Assembly: GCA_910585405.1 (NCBI GenBank)
Contig: CAJUDO010000015.1
Span: 1 to 64,000, forward strand
DNA: 64,000 bases
Origin: an uncultured Peptococcaceae bacterium
GTDB taxonomy: Bacteria; Bacillota; Peptococcia; Peptococcales; Peptococcaceae
Reading direction: 5' to 3'
The notes below the pieces were generated by a model, which searched no databases, was not told where the DNA came from, and worked only from the letters and a program-made list of their open reading frames with translations. Shown in pieces: positions 1 to 9,776 of the stretch (the first letter of the stretch is position 1; every line of letters begins with the position of its first letter). The position numbers and the translations under genes are program-made.

Positions 1-17
1 AGCTTTAAGCTTTCCGG

Positions 18-45
18 AACCCCCAGCCTAGCTGGGGGTTTTCTT
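18..45 (+). terminator. Rho-independent terminator of an upstream plus-strand gene
   Basis: A perfect 10-bp stem (18-27 with 31-40, AACCCCCAGC type) closes a three-base loop and is followed by TTCTTC. The T-tract lies on the plus-strand side, so it should end a gene lying to the left of the window. Confidence 0.7.
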
Positions 46-50
46 CATAC

Positions 51-77
51 AAAAAGAGTGACCAGTCTCCTGATCAC
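51..77 (-). terminator. Terminator of the ACT/DUF711 operon
   Basis: The arms 58-65 and 70-77 pair (GTGATCAG with CTGGTCAC on the minus strand, one G-T pair) and a run of T follows on the minus strand (A at 51-55). It lies just downstream of the DUF711 stop codon. Confidence 0.7.
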
Positions 78-95
78 CCTTTACATCTATCATTT

Positions 96-1463
96 TTAAT
101 TATTCAGAGAATGAATAGGCGCCGGAATCCGACCGCCTCTATGAATAAATTCATCTGCACTGAATTTTCCTACTTCCATAATCGGCGCATAGCCCAATAA
201 TCCGCCGAAGACTACTTTATCGCCCACGTTTTTGCCATGCACGGGAATGACACGCACAGCGGTGGTTTTTTTGTTGATCATACCGATGGCCGCTTCGTCA
301 GCAATGATTGCCGCGATGGTTTCAGCGCTGGTATCACCTGGAATGGCAATCATATCCAATCCTACCGAGCAAACGCAGGTCATCGCTTCCAGTTTGTTGA
401 AGCTCAAAGCGCCGTCTTCTACCGCACGAATCATACCTGCGTCTTCACTGACCGGAATAAACGCACCACTTAAGCCGCCTACATGGGAGGAGGCCATTGC
501 GCCGCCTTTCTTCACCGCATCATTGAGCATTGCCAGAGCTGCCGTGGTGCCATGGGTGCCGCAGCGCTCTAGGCCCATTGCCTCCAGAATATCTGCTACA
601 CTGTCACCAACCGCCGGCGTAGGAGCCAGAGACAAATCGACAATTCCAAAGGGAATGCCCAAACGGCGAGCCGCTTCCCGACCTACCAATTCCCCGCTAC
701 GAGTTACTTTAAAGGCAGTATGCTTGATGGTGGTGGCCAACTCGTCAAACGGCGCGTTGGGAATCTTGCGCACTGCGTTGAGCACTACACCGGGACCGCT
801 AACGCCTACATTGAGTACAACCTCCGGCTCCCCTACGCCATGAAAAGCGCCTGCCATAAAGGGATTATCCTCCACCGCATTGCAGAAAACTACCAGTTTG
901 GCGCTGCCCAGGCCGTCTTCCTCTGCTGTCAAATCGGCACTCTCTTTAACCACTTGCCCCATCAAACGCACTGCATCCATATTGATACCTGCTCTGCTAG
1001 AGCCCACGTTGACAGATGCACAGACAAATTCTGTTTCTGCCAAAGCCTGAGGAATGGAGCGAATCAGCTTTTCATCGCCCTTGGTCATCCCTTTTTGTAC
1101 CAAAGCGGAAAATCCGCCGATAAAGTTTACGCCCACTTCCTTGGCTGCTGCATCCATCGTTTTGGCGATTTTCACATAGTCCGGTGCCTCACAGGCGTCT
1201 GCTACGATGGAAATAGGCGTCACGGAAATCCGTTTATTAATAATAGGGATGCCGTAATCCTCTGCTACTTCTTCCCCCACCTTTACCAAATCCTTAGCGT
1301 AGGTGGTAATTTTTTTATAAATTTTTTCGCATACTACGTCGATATCGCTATGGGCACAGTCCCGCAGAGAAATTCCCATGGTAATTGTGCGAATATCCAG
1401 ATTTTCTGATTCAATCATATTAATAGTTTCTAAAATTTCTTCATTGGAAATAGAAATCGGCAT
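96..1463 (-). CDS. PFL family protein (DUF711)
   Basis: A 455-residue cytosolic protein of the DUF711/PFL family, which is usually about 450 residues and is distantly related to glycyl-radical enzymes, although no glycyl radical has been shown for it. The biochemical role of the family is not known. The assignment rests on overall sequence character (N-terminal [20 protein letters not shown], then a long run of glycine-rich segments such as [15 protein letters not shown] and [18 protein letters not shown]) and on gene context: these proteins are almost always encoded directly after a small ACT-domain protein, as here, with a 12-base gap. The start is an ATG with GGAGG a few bases upstream. 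The pair is likely one transcript from the promoter at 1793-1821. Confidence 0.9.
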   Translation of the reverse strand: MPISISNEEILETINMIESENLDIRTITMGISLRDCAHSDIDVVCEKIYKKITTYAKDLVKVGEEVAEDYGIPIINKRISVTPISIVADACEAPDYVKIAKTMDAAAKEVGVNFIGGFSALVQKGMTKGDEKLIRSIPQALAETEFVCASVNVGSSRAGINMDAVRLMGQVVKESADLTAEEDGLGSAKLVVFCNAVEDNPFMAGAFHGVGEPEVVLNVGVSGPGVVLNAVRKIPNAPFDELATTIKHTAFKVTRSGELVGREAARRLGIPFGIVDLSLAPTPAVGDSVADILEAMGLERCGTHGTTAALAMLNDAVKKGGAMASSHVGGLSGAFIPVSEDAGMIRAVEDGALSFNKLEAMTCVCSVGLDMIAIPGDTSAETIAAIIADEAAIGMINKKTTAVRVIPVHGKNVGDKVVFGGLLGYAPIMEVGKFSADEFIHRGGRIPAPIHSLNN

Positions 1464-1475
1464 GCTTCTTCCTCC

Positions 1476-1760
1476 TTAGATACGATGCATATACTGAAAA
1501 ATTTCTTCATGCTGACAGGAAATAACCACACCATACTTTTGTCCCAAAAGCCCAATCTGCTCCCGCAGCTCGCTGAAGCTAACTGTAGCTTCTGTTAAAT
1601 CCACAATCATAATCATAGTAAAGAATTCCTGCAAAATCGTTTGGCTGATATCTAAAATATTTACTTCCCAATCAGACAGCGCACCAGATACGGCTGCAAT
1701 AATACCCTTTCTATCTTTTCCCACAACTGTTACAACAACACGATTTTTATTGGTTTCCAT
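1476..1760 (-). CDS. ACT domain-containing regulatory protein
   Basis: A 94-residue protein that is essentially one ACT domain of the GcvR-like type, beginning RVVVTVVGKDRKGIIAAVSG. ACT domains bind amino acids and related small ligands and act allosterically. The protein has no catalytic domain. It is the first gene of a two-gene unit with the DUF711 protein, an arrangement widely conserved in Firmicutes, so it probably modulates that protein. GGAGGG lies about ten bases before the ATG. The ligand cannot be told from sequence. Confidence 0.9.
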   Translation of the reverse strand: METNKNRVVVTVVGKDRKGIIAAVSGALSDWEVNILDISQTILQEFFTMIMIVDLTEATVSFSELREQIGLLGQKYGVVISCQHEEIFQYMHRI

Positions 1761-1792
1761 GTTTCATAACCCTCCAAGTTTATAGTCATCTT

Positions 1793-1821
1793 ATTATAAT
1801 ATAGTCCCTGCTAAAAAGCAA
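1793..1821 (-). promoter_or_regulatory. Sigma-A type promoter of the ACT/DUF711 operon
   Basis: On the minus strand TTGCTT (1816-1821) and a perfect TATAAT (1793-1798) are separated by 17 bases, about 35 bases before the ACT gene start. Confidence 0.6.
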
Positions 1822-1903
1822 TTCCCCATCTCTCCCACTTCGTCAAAATCTGCCTTCGTAACCATTTCTTTAATATATTTTTTTGCAAATTTTATGCCTG
1901 CTC

Positions 1904-1933
1904 TTGACATTTTGTCGCAAATATGAATAATAG
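1904..1933 (+). promoter_or_regulatory. Promoter of the DUF4180 gene
   Basis: TTGACA (1904-1909) and TAATAG (1928-1933) are separated by 18 bases and lie 49 bases before the start codon. Confidence 0.55.
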
Positions 1934-1981
1934 ATTGCAAGGAATTTTTCGCTGCAAAAAAAATCAGAACGGAGGAATCCT

Positions 1982-2347
1982 ATGCATATAGAAACAACAC
2001 AGAAAAATGGCACAAAGATTGCTGTCATAAAAAGCGATACGCCATTGATCACCGACGTGCAGTCCGCACTGGACTTAATGATGACAGTGAAGTATGAGAC
2101 GGGCTGCTCCAATATCGTCATCAGCAAAGAAGCCATCACAGAAGATTTTTTCAACCTACGCACCCGTCTGGCAGGAGAAATTTTACAAAAATTTATCAAT
2201 TATGACGTAAGATTGGCAATCTATGGAGATTTTTCAATATACACAAGTAAGGCGTTAAAGGATTTTATCTATGAGAGCAACCATGGAAAAAATATTTATT
2301 TCCAACCTGATGTTGCGCTTGCCATTGATAAGCTTTCTGGCTGTTAG
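1982..2347 (+). CDS. DUF4180 domain-containing protein
   Basis: A 121-residue soluble protein made of a single DUF4180 domain; the C-terminal segment YGDFSIYTSKALKDFIYESN is typical of that family. The family is of unknown function and occurs as a stand-alone small protein, often in anaerobic Firmicutes. The ATG is preceded by GGAGG at a good distance and by a recognisable promoter. It is a one-gene unit ending at the hairpin 2381-2420, convergent with the AEC transporter gene. Confidence 0.85.
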   Translation: MHIETTQKNGTKIAVIKSDTPLITDVQSALDLMMTVKYETGCSNIVISKEAITEDFFNLRTRLAGEILQKFINYDVRLAIYGDFSIYTSKALKDFIYESNHGKNIYFQPDVALAIDKLSGC

Positions 2348-2380
2348 AAAGAGACACCAACACAACATACTCTCTGCAGC

Positions 2381-2420
2381 AAAAAACGGCATAGTCGCCC
2401 GCGACTGTGCCGTTTTTTTC
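2381..2420. terminator. Bidirectional terminator
   Basis: A stem built from AACGGCA-T-AGTCGC and its complement, with A residues on the left and T residues on the right, so it can end both the DUF4180 gene (plus strand) and the AEC transporter gene (minus strand). Confidence 0.75.
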
Positions 2421-2430
2421 AACAATTTCA

Positions 2431-3375
2431 CTAAAATAAAATTCCCAGCAAAAACTGTACTAGAGGGATGGTGCCCAGACAGGCAATGGTACTGACAAAT
2501 ACCGTCTCTGCCGCTACACGCTCATCTCCTCCATAAGTCCGTGCTATCATGGTAATGGCAACCATGGGCGGCAAGCTTAAAATCGTAGCCAGCAATCTGC
2601 TGGTCGTGGCATCAAAAAACAACGAGGTCAGGAAATAACCCAACAAGGGCAGAAGCGTCATTTTCAGCACGATTAAAAAGTACACATGGGGCTTCATCAG
2701 CATGGAAAGCACCGGCATCGTGGCCAAGAGTGCGCCCAAATACAATAATGCCAGATAACGGCTACATTCTCCCAGACCCAACACTGCATTTGTCACCGGC
2801 GCTGGCAGCGAGATATTAAAATATAACAGTGCCAAGGCAATGGCGATGCCCACCAGCGAAGGATTCAGAAAATTCTGCAACCAGCTGTTCCCTTTTCTTT
2901 TTGCATTTCTACCACTGAGAAATACGCCCACTGACCACAGCAAAATCTGATCCAGCGTCATATAGATCAGCAGGCACACCGCAATTTGCGTGTTGTTGGG
3001 AAACATGGACTCAATGAGCGGCAGGCCCATAAAACCAATATTGCAAAACATCGTCGCAACCGCAAATATATCCTGCCCGCTGCGCCGCAGTCCGCTGGCC
3101 CCGCCCATGGCATAACCCAGAAGGCACAAAATACCATACATAAGCAACAATGCCGCCGCAAAATAGCGGTTATCCCATATGCGCTGTATCGTAACTCCGT
3201 TTCCGATAATTAGATGAAAAATAAGACATGGCAAAAGCAATTTTACAATCAATTTTGACAGCCCGTTCAGCACGTCGTTGCCCAACACGCCTGCTTTTGC
3301 CATAACAAAGCCAATCAACATTAAAACGGCAAACATGATCACTTGATTGACCACGATATAAAACTGTTGACTCAC
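2431..3375 (-). CDS. AEC (auxin efflux carrier) family transporter
   Basis: A 314-residue membrane protein with about ten hydrophobic segments arranged in two halves, beginning IMFAVLMLIGFVMAKAGVL, typical of the bacterial AEC/BASS-like carriers for organic acids such as malate or malonate. The substrate cannot be named. An ATG further upstream (3441) is in frame, but the first 22 residues it adds are not membrane-like. The GTG at 3375 has GGAGG eight bases before it, so I place the start there. It stands alone between the DUF4180 gene (convergent) and the tatA terminator. Confidence 0.85.
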   Translation of the reverse strand: MSQQFYIVVNQVIMFAVLMLIGFVMAKAGVLGNDVLNGLSKLIVKLLLPCLIFHLIIGNGVTIQRIWDNRYFAAALLLMYGILCLLGYAMGGASGLRRSGQDIFAVATMFCNIGFMGLPLIESMFPNNTQIAVCLLIYMTLDQILLWSVGVFLSGRNAKRKGNSWLQNFLNPSLVGIAIALALLYFNISLPAPVTNAVLGLGECSRYLALLYLGALLATMPVLSMLMKPHVYFLIVLKMTLLPLLGYFLTSLFFDATTSRLLATILSLPPMVAITMIARTYGGDERVAAETVFVSTIACLGTIPLVQFLLGILF

Positions 3376-3417
3376 AACTTCCCCCTCCAAAACAGCGCAT
3401 AGGGTCGCGCTATGATG

Positions 3418-3456
3418 AAAAACTGCTGTCTCGTATCGCAAGACAGCAGTTTTATA
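3418..3456 (-). terminator. Terminator of tatA
   Basis: A perfect stem AAAACTGCTGTCT / AGACAGCAGTTTT with T residues after it on the minus strand, immediately after the tatA stop codon. Confidence 0.8.
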
Positions 3457-3458
3457 AA

Positions 3459-3641
3459 TTACTCTATTTCTTTTGGCTTTTCCTCTTCGTCATCACCGGC
3501 AATTCCTTTTTTGAAACCGTGGATGCTCTCTCCTAATGCCTTGCCCACACCAGGTAACTTTCCCGGTCCAAAAACAATCAAGGCAATAATCAAGATTAAG
3601 ATTAAACTTGGAATCCCAATATTTGCAATATATCCAAACAT
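3459..3641 (-). CDS. tatA: Twin-arginine translocase subunit TatA/TatE
   Basis: A 60-residue protein with the TatA plan: a short N-terminal membrane helix (about residues 6-22), the [17 protein letters not shown] hinge and amphipathic helix, and an acidic-basic C-terminal tail. TatA oligomers form the pore that lets folded proteins cross the membrane. No TatC gene is in the window. A likely client is encoded at 24762-26375, the [FeFe]-hydrogenase with an SRRRFLS signal. GGAGG precedes the ATG. It is transcribed alone, with its own terminator. Confidence 0.9.
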   Translation of the reverse strand: MFGYIANIGIPSLILILIIALIVFGPGKLPGVGKALGESIHGFKKGIAGDDEEEKPKEIE

Positions 3642-3721
3642 GCGACTACCTCCTTCGCTTTTAGAACGAACCAGCTTACAAATATATCATATACTTTTTC
3701 TGTGAAAAAGACAAGGACAAA

Positions 3722-6700
3722 TTATATTCCATGGTTTCTATCAGAAATTTGTATTTGTGTAATGTCTACAAGCTCCACATCCTGAATGGATTTATTCATG
3801 CTGATGCAGTCTACCAATACCTTGGCAGTGTCAATAGCCGTCAGGCAGGCAATAGAGCGCTCTACAGCCTTACGGCGAATCCGTACACCTTCCCGCGCTG
3901 GCTGCCGCCCTTTGGTGGAAGTAGAAATCACATAATCCACCTTGCCGCTTTCCAATAAATCCAAGATATTGTTTTTGCCCGGTTCAGAAATCTTATTTAC
4001 CGGCTCTACATGCAGGCCGTAGTTGTTCAAATAGGCTGCGGTTCCCTTTGTGCCGTAGAGCTTGAAGCCCATTTTCTCCAGCTTTTTCGCGATGGAGAAG
4101 ATCTCTTCTTTATCTTTATCCCGCACAGAAATGAGCACACCGCCCTCATGCTTGATCTGATACCCGGCGGCAATCAAACCTTTGTATAACGCTTCGTCAA
4201 AACTCTTGGCGATACCCAATACTTCCCCTGTAGATTTCATTTCCGGTCCTAGCATGGTATCTACAGAATGGAGCTTTTCAAAGCTGAATACAGGAACCTT
4301 CACCGCCACATAATCTCCTACAGGATGTACGCCGGTCTCATAGCCCATGCCTTTTAAGGTAGCACCCAGCATAATTTTGGTTGCCAAGTCCACCATGGGC
4401 ACATTGGTTACCTTGCTGATATACGGCACTGTTCTGGAGGAACGGGGATTAACCTCGATGACATACACTTCTCCGTTGTGCACCACATATTGAATATTCA
4501 TCAGACCGATGACATGCAGTTCCCGCGCCAAACGGCCGGTATATTCCACGATGGTCTTTTTGTTTTCTTCTGTGAGCCGCTGTGCCGGATATACCGAGAT
4601 GGAGTCACCGGAATGAATCCCTGCGCGCTCAATATGCTCCATGATGCCCGGAATCAGATAGTCAGTGCCGTCGCAGATGGCATCTACTTCCACTTCAATG
4701 CCCATCATGTATTTGTCAATGAGCACCGGATTTTCAATTCCGCTGGCCAAAATGATATTCATATATTCTTCTACGTCCGCATCGCTATAAGCAATGATCA
4801 TATTCTGGCCACCCAACACGTAAGAAGGTCTCAACAATACCGGATAACCTAGATTTTTTGCTGCTTTCAGCGCTTCATCCAGTTGGAACACCGTTTTTCC
4901 TTCAGGACGGGGAATTTCACATCTTTGCAGCAGTTCATCGAAGCTTTCTCTGTCTTCTGCTTCATCAATACTTTTTGCCGATGTGCCCAAAATATGCACG
5001 CCGGATTCTTCCAGATGCTTAGTCAAGCCGATGGCGGTCTGTCCGCCGAATTGTACAATGGCGCCCCACGGTTTTTCCGTTTCGATAATGGAATCCACAT
5101 CTTCTGGTGTCAGCGGATCAAAGTAAAGCCGGTCAGAAGTATCAAAGTCTGTGGATACTGTTTCTGGATTGTTGTTAACAATAATGGCCTCATAGCCTTC
5201 CTCTTTCAGCGCCCACACGCAATGCACCGAGCAATAGTCGAACTCAATCCCCTGGCCAATACGAATCGGGCCAGAACCGAATACAATAATTTTCTTTTTA
5301 CCGCTGTCATGTTCTTGCAAAAACTCTGCTGCTTCATTCTCTTCATCGAAGGTAGAATAAAAATACGGTGTTTCCGCTTTAAATTCTGCAGCGCAGGTAT
5401 CTACCATTTTATAAGAAGCAAAACGTTTTTCCGGCGCGTCTTCTCCGGACAGGCGCACGATAGTTTTGTCCAAAAAGCCCATCTTTTTGGCTTCCAGATA
5501 CAATTCTGGTGTCAGCTCTTTTTTCACCAGCTTGCGCTCCATTTTCACAAGATTCTGCAATTTGGCCAAGAACCATTTGTCAATCTTCGTGATATTATGG
5601 ATTTTCGCCAGCTCAATGCCCCGTTTTAATGCTTCGTATACGACAAACACCCTTTCATCATCGCAACGTTTTAGGAGCCGCACCACATCGCTGTCATTGA
5701 GCATCTGCAGTTTGGGCAAGTTAAAGGTATCAAGTTTCAATTCAATGGAACGGACTGCTTTCATCATAGCCTGCTCAAAGCTGGTGCCAATGGCCATCAC
5801 TTCACCGGTGGCCTTCATCTGCGTACCCAGTGTCCGGTTGGCATAGACAAATTTGTCAAAGGGCCAACGGGGGAATTTGACGACAATGTAGTCAATGGCC
5901 GGTTCAAAGCAGGCGAAGGTGTTTCCTGTCACCGCGTTTACAATTTCATCCAGCGTATAGCCCACTGCAATTTTCGTGGCAACCTTGGCAATAGGATAGC
6001 CTGTCGCTTTGGAGGCCAAAGCAGAAGAACGGGACACACGGGGATTTACTTCAATTACCGCATATTCAAAGCTGTCTGGATGCAGAGCAAACTGGCAGTT
6101 GCAACCACCTTCTACCTCCAGCGCCTGCACAATATTCAGCGCTGCACTGCGCAGCATCTGGTATTCTTTATCAGAAAGAGTTACTGCCGGCGCTACTACA
6201 ATAGAATCCCCTGTGTGCACCCCTACTGGGTCAAAGTTTTCCATAGAGCAAACGGTAATGATATTGGCATGGGAATCACGGATGACCTCAAACTCAATTT
6301 CTTTCCAGCCAGAGATATTCTTCTCAATCAGTACCTGAGTGATAGGCGACAAACGCAGACCATTTTCTGCAATCTCATGCAGTTCTTCTGGATTGTGCGC
6401 AATCCCACCGCCGGAACCACCCAGCGTAAAGGCCGGACGTACAATGACCGGATAGAAAATTTCCTCCGCATAGCTCAATGCATCCTCCACTGTCTCTACT
6501 ACCTTGGAGGGAATGCATGGCTCGCCGATGCTGAGCATCGTGTCTTTAAAAATCTGCCGGTCTTCTGCCTTATCAATAGTTTCTGGGTTAGCGCCCAAAA
6601 GCTTTACGCCGTGGCTCTCCAAAAATCCTTCCTTGGCCAGCTGCATGGACAAGGTAAGACCTGTCTGACCGCCCAAAGTAGAGAGAATACTGTCTGGCTT

Positions 6701-6943
6701 TTCAATTTCAATGATTCGCTTCACGATATCCAAATTTAACGGCTCGATATAAATCTTATCAGCCATAGCCTTGTCTGTCATAATGGTGGCGGGATTAGAG
6801 TTTACCAGGACAACCTCCAGCCCTTCTTCCTTCAATGCGCGGCATGCCTGTGTCCCTGCATAGTCAAATTCTGCCGCCTGACCGATTACAATAGGGCCAG
6901 AACCAATTACCAATACTTTTTTAATGTCTGTTCTCAATGGCAT
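3722..6943 (-). CDS. carB: Carbamoyl-phosphate synthase large subunit
   Basis: A 1073-residue protein, the usual length for CarB. It makes carbamoyl phosphate from bicarbonate, ammonia passed from CarA, and two ATP, for pyrimidine and arginine synthesis. Visible are the two homologous ATP-grasp halves, each opening with a glycine-rich motif ([20 protein letters not shown] near the start and [20 protein letters not shown] near residue 550), the oligomerisation region between them, and the C-terminal allosteric MGS-like domain ([20 protein letters not shown]). The start codon lies one base after the carA stop, so translation is coupled. Control is probably by the PyrR-type leader upstream of carA. 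Confidence 0.98.
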   Translation of the reverse strand: MPLRTDIKKVLVIGSGPIVIGQAAEFDYAGTQACRALKEEGLEVVLVNSNPATIMTDKAMADKIYIEPLNLDIVKRIIEIEKPDSILSTLGGQTGLTLSMQLAKEGFLESHGVKLLGANPETIDKAEDRQIFKDTMLSIGEPCIPSKVVETVEDALSYAEEIFYPVIVRPAFTLGGSGGGIAHNPEELHEIAENGLRLSPITQVLIEKNISGWKEIEFEVIRDSHANIITVCSMENFDPVGVHTGDSIVVAPAVTLSDKEYQMLRSAALNIVQALEVEGGCNCQFALHPDSFEYAVIEVNPRVSRSSALASKATGYPIAKVATKIAVGYTLDEIVNAVTGNTFACFEPAIDYIVVKFPRWPFDKFVYANRTLGTQMKATGEVMAIGTSFEQAMMKAVRSIELKLDTFNLPKLQMLNDSDVVRLLKRCDDERVFVVYEALKRGIELAKIHNITKIDKWFLAKLQNLVKMERKLVKKELTPELYLEAKKMGFLDKTIVRLSGEDAPEKRFASYKMVDTCAAEFKAETPYFYSTFDEENEAAEFLQEHDSGKKKIIVFGSGPIRIGQGIEFDYCSVHCVWALKEEGYEAIIVNNNPETVSTDFDTSDRLYFDPLTPEDVDSIIETEKPWGAIVQFGGQTAIGLTKHLEESGVHILGTSAKSIDEAEDRESFDELLQRCEIPRPEGKTVFQLDEALKAAKNLGYPVLLRPSYVLGGQNMIIAYSDADVEEYMNIILASGIENPVLIDKYMMGIEVEVDAICDGTDYLIPGIMEHIERAGIHSGDSISVYPAQRLTEENKKTIVEYTGRLARELHVIGLMNIQYVVHNGEVYVIEVNPRSSRTVPYISKVTNVPMVDLATKIMLGATLKGMGYETGVHPVGDYVAVKVPVFSFEKLHSVDTMLGPEMKSTGEVLGIAKSFDEALYKGLIAAGYQIKHEGGVLISVRDKDKEEIFSIAKKLEKMGFKLYGTKGTAAYLNNYGLHVEPVNKISEPGKNNILDLLESGKVDYVISTSTKGRQPAREGVRIRRKAVERSIACLTAIDTAKVLVDCISMNKSIQDVELVDITQIQISDRNHGI

Positions 6944-6944
6944 C

Positions 6945-8039
6945 TTATTCGCCCTCCTTGCGCATCATTGTCATAAACCGGTCAAAAAGATAGCTGGTGT
7001 CACGGGGACCGCCGCACGCCTCCGGATGGAACTGCACAGTATAGACCGGTGCATTGTAATATTCTACCCCTTCGCAAGTATTGTCATTTACGTTCCAATG
7101 ACTCATTTTTCCCACAGCAGGGTTAATACTGTCTCCCACCACTGCATAGCCGTGGTTCTGGCTGGTCACATAAACCCGACCTGTATTCAAATCCTTTACC
7201 GGCTGGTTTCCACCGCGGTGACCATATTTCAGCTTCATGGTTTTCCCGCCGTTAGCCAACGCGGTTAGCTGATGTCCTAGGCAAATCCCAAACATCGGCA
7301 TCTTGGCTGCAATCAGTTTTTTCAAGGTTTCAATCACTTCTGTATTTTCCTCAGGATTTCCCGGACCATTGGTCAGCATCACGCCGTCAGGGTTTATGGC
7401 CAGAATCTCCTCAGCAGTAGTGTGCGCCGGTACCACGGTCACATTGCAGTTGCGATTGAGCAAATGACGCAAAATATGCGCCTTATAACCAAAGTCCATC
7501 ATCACAACCTCATGCTCTGGATTTTCCACAGTATAACGCTTGATTTCTTTTGTCGTTACAGTTTTTACTGCATCTTTGATTTCATAAGCCTGAATCTGCG
7601 CCAAAAGCTCCTCTTTCTTGGCATAGACATCCTCTGTTGTAATAGCGCCGTTCATCACGCCGCACTCTCTAATGATGCGGGTCAGTTGGCGGGTATCTAC
7701 ACCGTATAAGCCAATCACATGCTGTTCCTTCAAAAATTCATCAATGGTTTTTTCGCAACGGAAATTGGAAGGCACCTCACACCATTCCCGTACAATGTAA
7801 CCTTTCATCCAACACTGTGGCGATTCAAAGTCATCACTATTAGTACCGTAGTTTCCATTCAGCGGAAATGTCTGTACCGCGATCTGCCCATAATAGCTGG
7901 GATCTGTCAACGTCTCCTGATATCCTGTCATTCCTGTGGCAAATACAACTTCACCGATGGTAGTGCCCGTTACACCAAAGCTTTTACCCTCAAATACTTG
8001 CCCATTGGCCAGCAGCAAATATGCTTTCTGTTCGCTCAT
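6945..8039 (-). CDS. carA: Carbamoyl-phosphate synthase small (glutaminase) subunit
   Basis: A 364-residue glutamine amidotransferase subunit that hydrolyses glutamine and channels ammonia to CarB. The N-terminal CarA domain is followed by a class I amidotransferase domain with the nucleophile Cys253 in [10 protein letters not shown] and the His/Glu pair in QFHPEACGG near residue 340. First gene of the carAB operon. The ATG is preceded by AAGGAAGGG. The roughly 160-base leader carries a PyrR-binding element and an intrinsic terminator, so expression should fall when pyrimidine nucleotides are plentiful. Confidence 0.98.
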   Translation of the reverse strand: MSEQKAYLLLANGQVFEGKSFGVTGTTIGEVVFATGMTGYQETLTDPSYYGQIAVQTFPLNGNYGTNSDDFESPQCWMKGYIVREWCEVPSNFRCEKTIDEFLKEQHVIGLYGVDTRQLTRIIRECGVMNGAITTEDVYAKKEELLAQIQAYEIKDAVKTVTTKEIKRYTVENPEHEVVMMDFGYKAHILRHLLNRNCNVTVVPAHTTAEEILAINPDGVMLTNGPGNPEENTEVIETLKKLIAAKMPMFGICLGHQLTALANGGKTMKLKYGHRGGNQPVKDLNTGRVYVTSQNHGYAVVGDSINPAVGKMSHWNVNDNTCEGVEYYNAPVYTVQFHPEACGGPRDTSYLFDRFMTMMRKEGE

Positions 8040-8073
8040 ACCTGTCCCTTCCTTTTCTAAAATTTGCAGACCT

Positions 8074-8199
8074 AAAAAAATGTCTATTTATCCCGCATAC
8101 AGATAAATAGACATAACGATAGACATAAACACAGTTCCTGTCGACTATCAGTCGTCAGAATGCTGTTTGCTATTTCCTTTTTAGTCTCACGGGACTAAA
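8074..8199 (-). promoter_or_regulatory. PyrR-type pyrimidine attenuator upstream of carAB
   Basis: Read on the minus strand, 8183-8196 is AGTCCCGTGAGACT, which fits the PyrR-binding consensus ARUCCNGNGAGGYU at all fixed positions but one and sits in the loop of a 7-bp stem (8180-8186 with 8193-8199). Downstream, 8081-8091 and 8103-8113 form a perfect 11-bp hairpin followed by seven T (8074-8080), a standard terminator. AAATAG just after the PyrR hairpin could pair with CTATTT of the terminator to form an antiterminator; that part is inferred. PyrR with UMP would favour termination. Confidence 0.8.
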
Positions 8200-8351
8200 T
8201 TTAAAGGTCTTTTATTTAATTTACATTAGAGATATTATAACAAGCCCTGCAGAAAATGTCTACTAAAAATGTGTCTGTTGCGCAAATAATCTTGTATACA
8301 TAAATATTTATACTGTAATATGTATAATTATAGAAATTTTCTTTTGTCCTG

Positions 8352-8969
8352 TCAACCCTTTATTTCTAACGCTCTTTTCGCCAGTTGATCCGCCAATTCG
8401 TTGTATTTGTCGCCGGAATGGCCTTTTACTTTGTGAAAGTAAATATTCAACCCCTTTTGCCTTACCTCCTGATAAAACTGCCGATATCGTTGCGTGCCCA
8501 ATTTTTTCGCCTGCCACTCGCCGGTACACCAACGGGCCACACCCTCATAATCATGATAAATATGCAAAACCTGCGCACCCTGCTCCAAGGCAAAAGACAT
8601 TGCTCGTTCCGCACCTTTAATCTCACCGGCTACATTGCGCATGTCCACCAATTCCCCGTCATCATCGCTGCCGAAGAAGTGGTATTCCTCATCTTCATAA
8701 AAGATAACTGCTCCAAAAGCAAAACGTTTTTTCTGCGCATGGTAGCTGCCGTCCACATAAGCCACCATTTCACCAGGAGCCGCCTGTGCTTCTTCTTCTA
8801 CATGCTGCCGTTCCTCATCTCCCCAGAGATACTGCTGCGCCTCAGTCAAAGTCGCGAAGCTTTTATAGACCGCACCAGAATAGCCCTGCACCTGCGCCTT
8901 GCAGTCATCCCATTTTGTAAACAGTCCCGTCTGTCTGCCTTTCCGCACTGCATAAAACTTCTGTGCCAT
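8352..8969 (-). CDS. Ribonuclease H with N-terminal viroplasmin (RNA-DNA hybrid binding) domain
   Basis: A 205-residue protein. The first about 45 residues (FYAVRKGRQTGLFTKWDDC through KSFATLTEAQQYL) are a Caulimovirus VI/viroplasmin domain that binds RNA-DNA hybrids, as in eukaryotic RNase H1. The rest is a type I RNase H fold, with the acidic active-site residues in AYVDGSY, the glutamate in AGEIKGAERAM and the aspartate in the C-terminal part. It degrades RNA in RNA-DNA hybrids. I start at the ATG 8969, which has GAGGAGG at the right distance, rather than at the upstream in-frame ATG (8990). Confidence 0.92.
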   Translation of the reverse strand: MAQKFYAVRKGRQTGLFTKWDDCKAQVQGYSGAVYKSFATLTEAQQYLWGDEERQHVEEEAQAAPGEMVAYVDGSYHAQKKRFAFGAVIFYEDEEYHFFGSDDDGELVDMRNVAGEIKGAERAMSFALEQGAQVLHIYHDYEGVARWCTGEWQAKKLGTQRYRQFYQEVRQKGLNIYFHKVKGHSGDKYNELADQLAKRALEIKG

Positions 8970-9038
8970 AAAACACCTCCTCATTCCCAAAACACAAAAT
9001 ATTTTTACTCTATTTTCATGTCGTGAAGAAATTTTTCA

Positions 9039-9114
9039 CTGACTAGGCGGCTTTTGATTTTTTTCGCCTTGCGTACGTACGCAAGGCGAAAAAAATCAAA
9101 AACAACGACGTCAG
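9039..9114. repeat. Palindromic intergenic repeat, copy 1
   Basis: The arms 9052-9076 and 9077-9101 form a perfect 25-bp inverted repeat with no loop bases. An outer pair CTGAC (9039-9043) / GTCAG (9110-9114) encloses it, leaving the unpaired stretches TAGGCGGC and ACAACGAC. The same unpaired stretches and overall plan recur in copy 2 at 12086-12186. It lies just beyond the 3' end of nth and may also stop transcription. It looks like a REP- or MITE-like element. Confidence 0.75.
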
Positions 9115-9138
9115 AGGAAAATTTAACACGCCATCCTC

Positions 9139-9771
9139 CTAGATGCGTTTTGCACAGATATCCGCCACACAACACTTTTCGCAATAAGGCTTTGTCCTCG
9201 CCGTGCAGACCGCTCTGCCATGCTCTACCAGCCGGTGACAGAAATCATTGCTTTCCTCCGGCGGAATGAGTTTCCAAAGTGCCATCTCAACCTTTTTAGG
9301 CTCCTTTATGCCCTTCACCAGGCCCATACGATTAACCAGTCGGATGCAATGGGTATCTGTCACAATGGCTGGCTGGCCAAAGACATCGCCCAGAATCAAA
9401 TTGGCACTCTTACGACCCACACCAGGCAATTTCAACAGTTCTTTCAAGGTATTCGGTACCTTACCGTCATACTCCTCTTGTAACATTTTCATACAGGCGC
9501 TGATATCTCTTGCCTTGCTATTTCCCAACCCGCAGGGACGTATGATCGCTTCTATTTCCTCCGCAGTTGCCTCCGCCAATGCTTCCTGTGTGGGATACTT
9601 CCCATAGAGCTCCTTTGTCACCACATTCACACGGGCATCTGTGCACTGCGCCGCCAATCGCACACTGACCAACAGTTTCCACGCCTGATCATACTCCAAC
9701 GTACAATCCACATCGGGATAGGCCACCTTTAAACGCGCCACAATCTGTAGTGCCAATTCTTCCTTTGTCAT
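9139..9771 (-). CDS. nth: Endonuclease III (DNA glycosylase/AP lyase)
   Basis: A 210-residue base-excision repair enzyme that removes oxidised pyrimidines and cuts at abasic sites. The helix-hairpin-helix KLPGVGRKSANLIL carries the catalytic lysine (Lys121) and the aspartate follows in VTDTHC (Asp139), matching Lys120 and Asp138 of the E. coli enzyme. The C-terminal C-X6-C-X2-C-X5-C (CTARTKPYCEKCCVADIC) binds the [4Fe-4S] cluster. Start is at the ATG 9771, with AGGA before it; a GTG three codons upstream is possible. The gene begins five bases after the YibE/F stop, so the two are co-transcribed. Confidence 0.96.
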   Translation of the reverse strand: MTKEELALQIVARLKVAYPDVDCTLEYDQAWKLLVSVRLAAQCTDARVNVVTKELYGKYPTQEALAEATAEEIEAIIRPCGLGNSKARDISACMKMLQEEYDGKVPNTLKELLKLPGVGRKSANLILGDVFGQPAIVTDTHCIRLVNRMGLVKGIKEPKKVEMALWKLIPPEESNDFCHRLVEHGRAVCTARTKPYCEKCCVADICAKRI

Positions 9772-9776
9772 GGGCT

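Noticed and set aside
5466..6739. Long plus-strand frames inside carB
   Set aside because: They are antisense shadows of a well-conserved gene.
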